Assembly: GCA_017473775.1 (NCBI GenBank)
Contig: JAFUJH010000002.1
Coordinates: 1-42,079, forward strand
From: Ruminococcus sp.
GTDB lineage: Bacteria; Bacillota; Clostridia; Oscillospirales; Acutalibacteraceae
Reading direction: 5' to 3'
DNA length: 42,079 bases
Shown: piece after piece, positions 1-8,148 of the stretch
How positions within the stretch are numbered: position 1 is the stretch's first letter
How the letters are laid out: every line of letters begins with the position of its first letter
Notes under the pieces: model-generated
Told to the model about the DNA's origin: nothing
The model's database searches: none
What the model saw: only the letters and a program-made list of their open reading frames with translations
Translations under genes and position numbers: made by a program

Positions 1-147
1 ACTGCAAAGATCTGTGGTTGGAGCCTTTCAAAAACCGTCATGCGGTAGGAGTGATACACCAATCCACAGCACCATTTACAGTGTAGCATATTTGTCCTTG
101 GAGAGGGACTCTAAAAACTACTACTTTATTATACGAGGAGTGATAAC

Positions 148-1305
148 ATGGCAAAGCGCAGACCGTCGGGAGACGGAATGATAAGAAGAAAAAATAAAAA
201 TCTGTGGGAAGGCAGAATCACCATAGGTTATAAAAATGACGGCTCGTCAATGTTCAAATATGTCTACGGCAAGACTCAGCGAGAAGCTCTTCTGAAACTT
301 CACAAACTCCTTGAAGAGTACAAAGGTATAAAACTCACCGAAGAAAGCAACATCACAGTCGGTGAGTGGCTTGACCGCTGGCTTAACGAATATATGATAT
401 TCGCGGTCAGGGAAAGCACTTGGGAAGGCTATGAATCAATAGCAAGGCTTTACATCAAGCCTCAGATTGGTGACAAGCCTTTAGCCTTGCTGACCACTGT
501 GGATATTCAGAAGATGTATAACTATCTTCGCGAGAACGGCAGGGTTAACAAAACCGCTCGAAAGGGTGCAGGACTCTCCGACAGCTATGTCCGTAAAATA
601 CATATGATGCTTCACGAAGCGCTTGAGATGGCAGTCAGCGAAAAGCTGATTGTCAAAAATCCCACAGTAGGCACAACAGTTCCCAAGAACAACTATCCGC
701 CAATGAAAGTCCTTAATGAAGCTGAGCTTCAGAAGTTCATGGAAGTTATAAAAGCGGATGAAGTCTGGTATGACTTCTTCTATACTGAGCTTACCACCGG
801 GCTTCGCAAAGGTGAACTCTGCGGACTTATGTGGAGCGACTTTGACGCGGAGAAAGGCACCCTGAAAGTCAGCAGAACAGTCAGGCAAAAACGCGGAGGC
901 GGTCTTGAGTGGGGCGAAACCAAAACCGAGGCAGGCAGGAGAACCATCCTCCTGCCTCCAAGCACCGCTGAGATTCTCAAAGACCGAAAAGAAAAGGTTA
1001 AGGGTCAGTGGATATTCCCTAACATCTATAAGCCCGAACTTCCTATGCACCCTGAGAGCGCGTATAACCGACTGAAGACTCTGCTGAAAAATGCAGGCTT
1101 GCCTCGGATTCGCTTTCACGACCTTCGCCACACCTTCGCAACCCACGCACAGTCAGGCGGTGTGGATGTGAAGACTCTCTCAAAGATACTTGGTCATACC
1201 AATGCTTCCTTCACCATCGATACCTATACCCACGTTACAACGGATATGCAAAAGCGAGCTTCGGATATCGTGGGCGGGTTTATGGATGAGATTGCAGAGG
1301 TGTGA
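148..1305 (+). CDS. Tyrosine recombinase / phage-type integrase (first of a tandem pair)
   Basis: Site-specific recombinase that would cut and rejoin DNA through a phosphotyrosine to integrate or excise the element. Residues 1-60 form an AP2-like arm-binding domain (GDGMIRR, WEGRITIGY). A SAM-like core-binding domain follows (about 65-175), then the catalytic domain with the classic set: Arg in TTGLRKGE (about 220), HDLRH (about 324), LGH and the nucleophile Tyr in DTYTHV (about 359). Length (385 aa) is normal for the family. The start has AGGAG at 136-140. Its end overlaps the region of the second recombinase start, so the two are probably translated together. The catalytic set is complete, so it is likely active. 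Confidence 0.95.
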   Translation: MAKRRPSGDGMIRRKNKNLWEGRITIGYKNDGSSMFKYVYGKTQREALLKLHKLLEEYKGIKLTEESNITVGEWLDRWLNEYMIFAVRESTWEGYESIARLYIKPQIGDKPLALLTTVDIQKMYNYLRENGRVNKTARKGAGLSDSYVRKIHMMLHEALEMAVSEKLIVKNPTVGTTVPKNNYPPMKVLNEAELQKFMEVIKADEVWYDFFYTELTTGLRKGELCGLMWSDFDAEKGTLKVSRTVRQKRGGGLEWGETKTEAGRRTILLPPSTAEILKDRKEKVKGQWIFPNIYKPELPMHPESAYNRLKTLLKNAGLPRIRFHDLRHTFATHAQSGGVDVKTLSKILGHTNASFTIDTYTHVTTDMQKRASDIVGGFMDEIAEV

Positions 1306-1307
1306 TT

Positions 1308-2753
1308 ATGGCAAAGAAACGCAAAGTCGGAGAAGGTACTTTAAGACTTCGAAACGACGGCAGATGGGAAGGTCGAGTTGTCACAGGCTATGATGACAAG
1401 GGCTATCCCATAACTAAAAATGTGACTTCGAAAGATAAGAAAGTCTGTATGGAAAAGCTTGAGGAACTCAAGAAAGAGTACGGCACGGTAAGCACAAGGT
1501 GCAGTCCCGATATGCCTTTCGGGGATTGGGTTGACTTCTGGTACAAAAACTTCTGTAAGCCTGGAATCAGACTTTCAACTCAGGCACATTACGAGAATCA
1601 TATTTACGACCACATCATCCCCGATATTGGTAAAATTCCTCTCAACGAACTGACTCAGGCAGACCTTCAGCAGTACTATGCAAACTTAAAAGCTGACGGC
1701 AGACTTTTCAGACGAGAGGAAAACGGAACAGGACTTTCCAACGCAATGGTCAGGGGTATCCATAAAGCTTGCCGAAGTGCTTTGAAAAAAGCAGTTGAGG
1801 AAGGTCTCATAGACGCAAACCCAAGCAAGGGTTGCAAACTTCCGCCTAAAAGAAGTGCAGAAATGCAACCTCTCTCAAAAGAAGAAGCAAGGCGGTTTCT
1901 GGCACAGGCGAAAGAGGATGGAGATTACTATGAGATATTCATTCTGGAGCTTGCCACAGGACTCAGAATCGGTGAAGTCTTAGGTCTTCAATGGGATGAC
2001 ATTAACCTTGACACAGGCGAGATTTACATTCAGCGTCAGGCGACTAACATTGACGGAAATCTGCATATATCCGTTCCCAAAACCAAAGGCTCTGTCCGCA
2101 CAATTTTACTGCCTCAGTCGGTGACCAATATGCTCAAGGCGTACAAGGAGACCGTAAACTCAAAGTGGGTGTTTCCCTCTCCCAAGAAAGACGATACCCC
2201 AAGGCATCCTACCTCGGTCAGGTCGGCGTTGGCACGGACACTTAAAAAAGCACAGTGCAAGCATGTAAGGTTTCACGATTTGCGACATACTTTCGCAACC
2301 TTCTCTCTGGAAAACGGAATGGATATAAAGACTCTGTCCGATATTCTCGGTCACGAGTCAGCGGCAACCACCCTTGATGTGTACTCCCATGTCAGCGATA
2401 CAATGCGCCTGCAGGCAGCTGTCAGCATCGACCGCAAAATTGGCGGTACAAACGCTCAAATGCCCGAACTCGAGAAAGTATCCAATGACCCCGAAAAAAC
2501 GCGACCAGAGCCAAAATTCGAGCCACAAAAGCGAAAAATGCGCAAGCGAGGCACAGGCTGTGTCACAAAACTTTCCGAAACCCTCTACGAAGGCAAATAC
2601 TCCCCCAACGACGCCTACGGCAAACGTATCAGCCGCAACGTCTACGCCCCCACCGAAGAAGAATGCGAAGCAAAACTCGCAGAACTCATCAAAGAAATGA
2701 ACCGCGAAATCGCTGAAGAAAAGGCAAAACTAAAAGCAGAAACAAAACCATAA
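1308..2753 (+). CDS. Tyrosine recombinase with a second arm-binding domain at its C-terminus
   Basis: Second site-specific recombinase. The catalytic residues are all visible: Arg in ATGLRIGE (about 218), HDLRH (about 322), LGHES and Tyr in DVYSHV (about 358). The N-terminus (GEGTLRLRNDGRWEGR) matches the first integrase. I chose ATG 1308 over GTG 1302 because AGAGGTG lies just before it and the start MAKKRK mirrors MAKRRP of its neighbour. Unusual: after the catalytic domain, residues about 411-465 repeat the arm-binding pattern (GTGCVTKL, YEGKY, AYGKRISRNVY, then a Lys/Glu-rich helix). Tandem recombinases usually work as a pair on one mobile element; that role is inferred. Confidence 0.93.
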   Translation: MAKKRKVGEGTLRLRNDGRWEGRVVTGYDDKGYPITKNVTSKDKKVCMEKLEELKKEYGTVSTRCSPDMPFGDWVDFWYKNFCKPGIRLSTQAHYENHIYDHIIPDIGKIPLNELTQADLQQYYANLKADGRLFRREENGTGLSNAMVRGIHKACRSALKKAVEEGLIDANPSKGCKLPPKRSAEMQPLSKEEARRFLAQAKEDGDYYEIFILELATGLRIGEVLGLQWDDINLDTGEIYIQRQATNIDGNLHISVPKTKGSVRTILLPQSVTNMLKAYKETVNSKWVFPSPKKDDTPRHPTSVRSALARTLKKAQCKHVRFHDLRHTFATFSLENGMDIKTLSDILGHESAATTLDVYSHVSDTMRLQAAVSIDRKIGGTNAQMPELEKVSNDPEKTRPEPKFEPQKRKMRKRGTGCVTKLSETLYEGKYSPNDAYGKRISRNVYAPTEEECEAKLAELIKEMNREIAEEKAKLKAETKP

Positions 2754-2780
2754 AAAGCCGAAATTAAAACATACAAAACA

Positions 2781-2805
2781 GAGGGTAGCCCATAAAGCTA
2801 CCCTC
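2781..2805. terminator. Hairpin after the recombinase pair
   Basis: Perfect 9-bp stem GAGGGTAGC / GCTACCCTC with a 7-base loop. It lies 28 bases after the second recombinase. No clear T-run follows on the plus strand; the minus-strand side is T-rich, so direction is uncertain. Confidence 0.55.
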
Positions 2806-3191
2806 AAATTCTGCACCGCTGTAATCAGTAAAGAAAACTGTGATTGCATTTTAGAAATCAGATATTAGAGATGTGTTTAGGTGTAGTATATACATTGAAT
2901 TATAGAAATAATACAGAGATAAGAGAGCACAAGTAACGTCGTTTTAAATTTATTATATAACCGTGATGTTTGCTGCTTTTATGAAAGTAACTCTCATAAT
3001 CAATACAATGAATGTTTTTTGTGAACGTTGTGTTTTTTGTCTGGATTTTGTTTAAGTACGGCCTTCACAACAGATTCTACCACATTGGAACACTATGATA
3101 GATAAAATTATCATTTAATGTCGACGGAGGCATAGTATTTCACTTCAAGAACAGCAGTGAGGTGTGAGAATGAGAAAATAAACTATTAGTA
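2806..3191. other. AT-rich intergenic stretch between recombinases and nuclease gene
   Basis: No open frame with a credible ribosome binding site and no tRNA-like or repeat structure was seen. It separates the plus-strand recombinase genes from the convergent minus-strand operon, and marks the change to the AT-rich composition of the cargo region. Confidence 0.5.
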
Positions 3192-4232
3192 TTATTTTAT
3201 ATTATTCCAAAACAAAAAATCTATACTAAATTCATTTTTATTAAACCAGTGTATATCAATTTCAAAAACTTGTTTTGGTTCAGTTACTCGCCTTATTTTC
3301 GGTAACAAAATTTCTATTGGCACCAACCCGTTTGCCACAAACATTATTACATATTCGCTTATAGCGGAACGAAGCGAGTGTCTAATACCTGCCTTGCCTT
3401 TTTTCGCTTCCGCTTTAGTTTTTTCTAACATATTCCAAAACTCAGTTATTTCATACCTATGAAAATGAGCAAAGAATAGTAGTATGTCATAGCTTCCATT
3501 TTCTGTTGAACTATTTACAGTGCGTTCTGCTAATAGATGCAAAAAATTCCGGAAATATTGGATGGTTAACTTCTGTTGAGCAGATTTTTTCATTCCATAT
3601 TTCTCTGCTAAAAACTGATGTACTAGAGATTCGTTTTTTTGTGGTTTAATAAGAACCATTTCATTATCGGTTCCGTTCAAAATCATAATATCGATATCGC
3701 CATGTTCTTCATATATTGATTTTCTGTATTCTAGATATTCGACTATTTCCATAGGGGTAACTAGAATGCGGCACATTTCACAGTAATCGGTAAAAGACAT
3801 GCAGTTTATGTTCATACCTGAATCTGAATGTTTTCTCAACAAATGTGGGTAATTATCAATTTGATTATTTTCAAATACTACCAAAGGGATTACTTCTGCA
3901 TCTGGTTGCAGCGATATATTCTGACCACGCTTATTGTTAAAATTTGGGAGTTTTCCAGATGAAATGAACTGTAAAGTTTCCTTCACTTGACCTTTTGCGT
4001 TCTTACATTTCTTTTGAAGCCATTTGGCTTCGATAAAAGAGTCGTTGGTTTGATCTTTATCGTTACGAGATTTAAGCTGAATTGCAATAATAATGTCTCC
4101 AATATTGATAAGCAGATCAGCAACTTCTACTTCTGTGGATCCCTCTGGAGTAAATTTCAATTCATCAATTACAAGATCCTTGAAGAAATAATCCTCAGAA
4201 AAAGCACTTAACAGGTGTTCTGATTTGTTCAT
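3192..4232 (-). CDS. Probable PD-(D/E)XK-fold nuclease of unknown family
   Basis: I do not recognise the full-length family. Residues 34-56 read E-V-E-V-A-D39-LL, a hairpin, then I-I-A-I-Q52-L-K54-S, which fits the nuclease core pattern acidic...Asp...(E/Q)xK between two beta strands, as in Mrr-like restriction enzymes. The remaining 290 residues are predicted mixed helix and strand, with a Lys/Glu-rich segment near 265-285. No membrane segment or signal peptide. GGAGG precedes the start. It lies 23 bases downstream of the HTH gene and is surely co-transcribed with it. A DNA- or RNA-cutting defence or toxin role is inference from the motif and island setting. Confidence 0.6.
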   Translation of the reverse strand: MNKSEHLLSAFSEDYFFKDLVIDELKFTPEGSTEVEVADLLINIGDIIIAIQLKSRNDKDQTNDSFIEAKWLQKKCKNAKGQVKETLQFISSGKLPNFNNKRGQNISLQPDAEVIPLVVFENNQIDNYPHLLRKHSDSGMNINCMSFTDYCEMCRILVTPMEIVEYLEYRKSIYEEHGDIDIMILNGTDNEMVLIKPQKNESLVHQFLAEKYGMKKSAQQKLTIQYFRNFLHLLAERTVNSSTENGSYDILLFFAHFHRYEITEFWNMLEKTKAEAKKGKAGIRHSLRSAISEYVIMFVANGLVPIEILLPKIRRVTEPKQVFEIDIHWFNKNEFSIDFLFWNNIK

Positions 4233-4255
4233 AAGTTCCTCCGTATATGGTAATG

Positions 4256-5356
4256 TTAATTATACTTTTTTCGTGCTTTAAACTTTGCGAATCCATCGTC
4301 ATAAATAGGATCATTAATTATAAAATCCTGTACGGATTCAATATTAAGATAATTCATCAGTTTGATCAGATTATATCCATCCGGAATAGTTTCTCCCTTT
4401 TCCCATTTTTGATATGTGCGTAGCTGTACACCTACAGCGTCGGCTAAGGCTTGCTGCGTAATGTCGATTCGTTTGCGATAAAACTTAAGCGCATCTTTGT
4501 CAAACTTCATAGCAAGAGGACCAAAATAGATCGGATACCATGTATCTACACCGTCGTCATCATTATAAATATTGGGCATATATATTTTTGTTTCTGGAGT
4601 AATTCCGATGTGTAACTCCTTCTCTAGTTTAGGTGTGCCACCCATAGAATAGCAATCGTTTACTTTAACATACGCAGCATTTTCAATCCAAATACCGATC
4701 CATTCAAGTATGGGCATATTGTTATCACACGGAAACTCACCTCCAATAATAATTTCTTTGTCCTGACGTAAGAAATCTTCATTAAAGCCAACAAGTCCTG
4801 GAACATAAATAATAGGGTCTTCTCCAGCCAACACCAAGATGCGATTATATTCATATAGAAAATCTTGCGGATACTTGTTATCGATGTGCAACACATAACA
4901 CAAATCCAGATAATGAACCCATTTAAAAAACACATCTGTTCTCCCATAAGTACCAGTTAAAGTGATAGGATAACCCATAATTTCGGGCACCCCCATTTTG
5001 TATTTATAAAAGAGCTTTTCTAACGCCATGTATACTTCTTCGAAATTAGCAAGCTGATCATATTTTGCTTGTCCGTGAATTAATGACAACAAGTCGCCAT
5101 GCTGATTCTTATCGAAATCTGGTTCGTAAAAATAAAACGGAACTCGCTTGACAAAAGTATCAACATCTATGGTATGAAAACCAAAACCTTCTTTGACCAT
5201 ACTGATATTTTTTCTATGTTGATATTTTAATGCTAAATCAAATATCTCATCACCTACATGGTCATGAATACTTAAATAATTCACAACCTTTGCAGAATCA
5301 AAGTATTTTTGATTTATATGATTTCTCACAAACTGTTCCTGTTCTTTGCTAATCAT
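4256..5356 (-). CDS. Protein with a C-terminal XRE-type helix-turn-helix, partner of the nuclease
   Basis: Residues about 290-345 form a Cro/cI-like helix-turn-helix (ITQQALADAVGV, RTYQKWEKGE). The first 280 residues are unrecognised, soluble and rich in aromatic residues, with no clear catalytic motif. A C-terminal HTH behind a long N-terminal domain is the reverse of the usual regulator layout. AGGAGATG precedes the start, and a promoter with TTGAAT and TATAAT lies upstream at 5392-5420. It is first in a two-gene operon with the probable nuclease. It may be an autoregulating antitoxin or a sensor that controls the nuclease; neither is proven. Confidence 0.6.
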   Translation of the reverse strand: MISKEQEQFVRNHINQKYFDSAKVVNYLSIHDHVGDEIFDLALKYQHRKNISMVKEGFGFHTIDVDTFVKRVPFYFYEPDFDKNQHGDLLSLIHGQAKYDQLANFEEVYMALEKLFYKYKMGVPEIMGYPITLTGTYGRTDVFFKWVHYLDLCYVLHIDNKYPQDFLYEYNRILVLAGEDPIIYVPGLVGFNEDFLRQDKEIIIGGEFPCDNNMPILEWIGIWIENAAYVKVNDCYSMGGTPKLEKELHIGITPETKIYMPNIYNDDDGVDTWYPIYFGPLAMKFDKDALKFYRKRIDITQQALADAVGVQLRTYQKWEKGETIPDGYNLIKLMNYLNIESVQDFIINDPIYDDGFAKFKARKKYN

Positions 5357-5391
5357 AATAACATCTCCTGTTTGTTTTGGCTTATGATAAA

Positions 5392-5420
5392 ATTATATAT
5401 GAATATCAGTTCACATTCAA
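5392..5420 (-). promoter_or_regulatory. Sigma-70-type promoter of the HTH/nuclease operon
   Basis: On the minus strand TTGAAT (5420-5415) and TATAAT (5397-5392) are separated by 17 bases. The start codon is about 35 bases downstream of the -10 box. Confidence 0.65.
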
Positions 5421-5950
5421 GCGTCAAATGATTCGTATAAAAGCGAACAAAATTACATTTATGTTTTAAAATAATAGCTTGTAAACTTTATTTTTACAGA
5501 TAATACGAATTATGATTACAATGATCTTTTAACATTACCCCTATAAATTAATGGTAGATTTATGGGGTACCGGTACCATCTAATAGTCTTATATAATTAC
5601 ACAACAAAAAGCATTGCAGATAATAGGATATGCCTTCGAACTGCAATGTTTGATTTAGCTTATTTACTTGGGTTCTTGTAAAAAATACCGATAAAACGAT
5701 GAAACCACAATTGATACGATTGTTCAATTGCGGTTTCTGATTAGATATAGTGGAAGGATTTGAATCAACGCCTTCGTTTATGAGTAAATGTGCTTATTGA
5801 TTTGTTTGTATTTTTTATATTTTAAAGCTATTTGTAAACATCCTATTCAAATTCTATCGTCGGCGTCAAATTTAATGTTGGATTTATGGCTGATATATTC
5901 GTACCATCGCCACAATTTATGATATATTATAAATACAAGGAGGGTGAAAT
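5421..5950. other. Noncoding stretch with a palindrome and two hairpins
   Basis: No gene seen. It holds a perfect palindrome GGTACCGGTACC (5566-5577), a hairpin GCATTGCAG/CTGCAATGT (5611-5619 with 5641-5649) and a second inverted repeat (5701-5713 with 5725-5737, arms GAAACC-A-CAATTG and CAATTG-C-GGTTTC). An imperfect 20-base direct repeat ending in GATTTATGG occurs at 5546-5565 and near 5869-5888. The hairpins could be terminators or regulatory RNA; the palindrome could be an operator. Confidence 0.5.
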
Positions 5951-6090
5951 ATGAATATCAATTCTTTAGATAGTTTTATAGAAGCGCAAGCGAATATGTA
6001 CGTAAGGGTGATGGCACTATCTTTAAAGGTATTGAGAAGAAAATAGAGAGAATATACATCAGGAACATTGAATTGCTGATATTTGTATGA
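5951..6090 (+). pseudogene. Small open frame, perhaps a frameshifted or decayed gene
   Basis: AAGGAGGGTG sits ideally before ATG 5951. The first frame gives 31 residues beginning MNINSLDSFIEAQA and stops at 6046. Stepping back one base near 5992 continues in a more protein-like frame (EYVRKGDGTIFKGIEKKIERI) to a stop at 6090. The good ribosome binding site suggests a real gene start; the switch of sensible coding between frames suggests a frameshift. Function unknown. Its end overlaps the promoter of the noncoding RNA, so it may be a remnant cut by insertion of that cassette. Confidence 0.35.
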
Positions 6091-6096
6091 TATAAT
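6068..6096 (+). promoter_or_regulatory. Promoter of the reverse-transcriptase cassette and its RNA
   Basis: TTGAAT (6068-6073), 17-base spacer, TATAAT (6091-6096). The expected start of transcription, about 7 bases on, falls at 6103, exactly where the left arm of the long inverted repeat of the noncoding RNA begins. Confidence 0.8.
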
Positions 6097-6102
6097 TTTA
6101 TT

Positions 6103-6235
6103 GTATTAGAGCCTATAGTGAAAACTATGCTTTTCTGGAGTATTCTAGGAGAAAATGTAATTAACATTCCTTTGGGAATTTTTAGTCTTTCAAAGTAATT
6201 TGAAGGTTTTGACTTGTCTAAAGAGGCTCTAATAC
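6103..6235 (+). ncRNA. Structured noncoding RNA upstream of the SLATT and reverse transcriptase genes
   Basis: The ends pair perfectly: GTATTAGAGCC (6103-6113) with GGCTCTAATAC (6225-6235). Inside the closed 133-base unit are a hairpin ATAGT-GAAA-ACTAT (6115-6128, GNRA-type loop), a stem TTTTCT/AGAAAA (6131-6155), a stem ATTCC/GGAAT (6166-6179) and an 8-bp hairpin with a GTAA loop (6187-6206), itself enclosed by TTTAG/CTAAA. A sigma-70 promoter places the transcript start at its left end. It has no open frame. Most likely it is the template or cofactor RNA of the reverse transcriptase; this role is inferred from position and structure. A regulatory leader is the alternative. Confidence 0.7.
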
Positions 6236-6259
6236 ACCTTTTAAGGGAGGTTTGATTTT

Positions 6260-6823
6260 ATGGATAAGGAAAAATTGAAGAATACCATATGGACTACACG
6301 TATTTCACGTGTAAATGCAGAATCAAGGCTATTAAGAAAAAATAGTTTTATTCAGGGTGTGAATATATACTATTCTTGCGTAACCATTATTTTTTCTATA
6401 CTGACCCTAATTGAGAATAATTATGCACTTAGTTTGATAACAGTATTTATGACAATATCATTATTAGTAACTATACTTTATCTTAATTCACTAAAGTATT
6501 CTGAATGCGCAAGAGATTACAGAAGCAACTATACAATGCTTTATAAATTAGAGTTAGAATTAAACAGGGATATTTCAGAAGAGAGAATAAAGCAGATAGA
6601 GATAGAATATTGTGATTTGTTAGATACTTCGTGTAATCATATAGCGTTTGACTATTATTGTACGATGTATGGAGCAGATAAGGATTTTAGAAAAAACAAA
6701 TGGAATAGTATTAGACATAAATATTATTTTGGGATAATTTGGCGCTTAATTGTTAAAGTGTTAGTTTTACTACTTCCAATAGCCTTGTATCTTGGAGCGT
6801 GGTGGTATAATGCAAGCGTATAA
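6260..6823 (+). CDS. SLATT-type membrane protein, probable effector of the RT system
   Basis: 187 residues. Two transmembrane helices at about 35-55 and 58-78 are followed by the SLATT-like signature (KYSECARDYRSNYTMLYKLELEL) and a soluble helical part. A third hydrophobic helix lies near the C-terminus (about 160-182). SLATT proteins are membrane effectors coupled to nucleotide-signalling or reverse-transcriptase defence systems, where pore formation on activation is proposed. AAGGGAGG lies 9 bases before the start. The gene follows the noncoding RNA by 24 bases, and its last 14 bases overlap the RT gene. Assignment rests on my reading of the pattern, without a profile search. Confidence 0.75.
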   Translation: MDKEKLKNTIWTTRISRVNAESRLLRKNSFIQGVNIYYSCVTIIFSILTLIENNYALSLITVFMTISLLVTILYLNSLKYSECARDYRSNYTMLYKLELELNRDISEERIKQIEIEYCDLLDTSCNHIAFDYYCTMYGADKDFRKNKWNSIRHKYYFGIIWRLIVKVLVLLLPIALYLGAWWYNASV

Positions 6824-8120
6824 AATTTGGAACAAACTATTCTCCGAAAAGCATATAAAAGAGCATTATTATGAGAAGGTGCATTCCAAAACATCGGTAG
6901 GATTAGATAAAATAACAACAAAAAATTTTGAATTAGAAATTGATGAGAATATTCAAGTCATATTAAGAAAAACCGGTAATCAATCATATAAATTCACAAG
7001 ATATAAGCAATTGTTATTTTTGAAAGGTCCCAATAAATATCCGAGATGTGTTTCAGTACCTACTGTAAGAGATAAACTTACACTTTCTGTATTGAATGAA
7101 GTAATAGTAAAAGTTTTTGGTGAAGGATGTAACGCTAGGCTACCACAGTTGATCGTTCAAGAAATTTCTGATGAAATTGGAAATTACGATTCATTTATAA
7201 AATTAGACATCGCGTCTTTTTATTCGAATATTAATCAGGAAAATCTGATGTCTATATTGAGAAGTAGAATTCGAAAAGCGGAAATCTTATCGTTGATTAA
7301 GTCTGCTATTGAAACAGAATCATTGCCTTACCCAACAAAAGAAAAAGTAAAGAGAGGCAAAAAAACAAAAGGAATACCAGAAGGTTTGCCTATATCAAAT
7401 GCTTTGGCTAATATATATTTATCAAAGTTTGATCTCAAATTTAATAGTATGGGTAATATTAAATATTGGCGATATGTTGATGATATTTTGATTTTGGTCA
7501 ATAAAAAGGACTTGGAAAAAACAGAAAGAATTGCTAATGAGGAAATTGTAAAGCTTGGTCTTGAATTTAATTCAAAGAAAGATAGTGGAAGTGTTGTTCA
7601 AGGATTTGAATATTTGGGATATAAAATAGACAGATTGAGTATATCTGTGCGTAATAGCAGTATATTAAAATTCGAACAAGCTATAGAGGATTTAGTAAGA
7701 ACAATAAATAAAGAAAACGATAAATTTATAGAGTGGAAACTTAATAACAAAATTACAGGATTTGTGTGGAATGACAATAAATACGGATGGGTTTTCTTCT
7801 ATTCGCAGATACAGGACATGAAGCTGTTGTTTCATATGGACAATCTTCTATTGAAAATACTACGAAGATATAATCTTGATGGGCGTATTAAACCTAAAAG
7901 GTTTATCAGAACTTATTTCGAGATCACCAAAGCATTACATACTACTAATTACATACCGAACTTTGATAAATATACTATAGAAGATAAGAAGAATGTTTTG
8001 CACAGTATATATGGAGATAAGGCTCTAAAATGGAATGATGAAGAAATTGAAAGTAAGTTTCGATATATAATGTCAAAAGAAATTAAAGATATCGAAAAGG
8101 ATATAGAACATTTTTCTTAA
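6810..8120 (+). CDS. Reverse transcriptase (defence-type, SLATT-associated)
   Basis: RNA-directed DNA polymerase of 436 residues. Motifs in order: fingers region (LDKITTKNFE, CVSVPTVRDKL), palm motif A FIKLDIASFYSNIN (Asp about 133), motif B KGIPEGLPISNALANIYL (about 187-205), catalytic YVDD (about 222-225), then FEYLGYKI and a thumb with GWVFFYSQI. There is no retron NAxxH motif, and ITG in the thumb does not sit where retron VTG does. There is also no maturase or integrase domain. This fits the bacterial unknown-group/Abi-like reverse transcriptases. Start ATG 6810 overlaps the SLATT gene and uses its GGTGG. Low GC, like its neighbours. Predicted role: making DNA from the upstream RNA in phage defence. 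Confidence 0.92.
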   Translation: MQAYKIWNKLFSEKHIKEHYYEKVHSKTSVGLDKITTKNFELEIDENIQVILRKTGNQSYKFTRYKQLLFLKGPNKYPRCVSVPTVRDKLTLSVLNEVIVKVFGEGCNARLPQLIVQEISDEIGNYDSFIKLDIASFYSNINQENLMSILRSRIRKAEILSLIKSAIETESLPYPTKEKVKRGKKTKGIPEGLPISNALANIYLSKFDLKFNSMGNIKYWRYVDDILILVNKKDLEKTERIANEEIVKLGLEFNSKKDSGSVVQGFEYLGYKIDRLSISVRNSSILKFEQAIEDLVRTINKENDKFIEWKLNNKITGFVWNDNKYGWVFFYSQIQDMKLLFHMDNLLLKILRRYNLDGRIKPKRFIRTYFEITKALHTTNYIPNFDKYTIEDKKNVLHSIYGDKALKWNDEEIESKFRYIMSKEIKDIEKDIEHFS

Positions 8121-8148
8121 TGCATTTTTGTATAAGGGTGGTTTTCTT

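Noticed and set aside
1-147. Partial inverted repeat CTGTGGTTGG / CCAATCCACAG as an attachment site
   Set aside because: Imperfect, and no matching copy near the tRNA end of the island, so an att site cannot be supported.
481-1146. Long minus-strand open frame of 221 codons across the first integrase
   Set aside because: Shadow of the integrase gene, whose motifs are intact on the other strand; no ribosome binding site.
5750-5800. T-arm-like GGATTTGAATC with nearby paired bases, as a tRNA remnant
   Set aside because: No acceptor or anticodon stem can be drawn; too short to be more than chance.
5976-6167. Minus-strand frame of 63 codons upstream of the RT cassette
   Set aside because: It runs across the plus-strand promoter and the structured RNA, and has no ribosome binding site or family match.
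6103-8120. Classification of the RT cassette as a classical retron
   Set aside because: The RNA with paired ends looks retron-like, but the RT lacks NAxxH, the ITG in the thumb is not at the retron VTG place, and the thumb resembles unknown-group RTs. Not excluded without a phylogeny.
6810-8120. RT as part of a group II intron
   Set aside because: No maturase, DNA-binding or endonuclease domain, no domain V-like hairpin downstream, and tight overlap with the SLATT gene.
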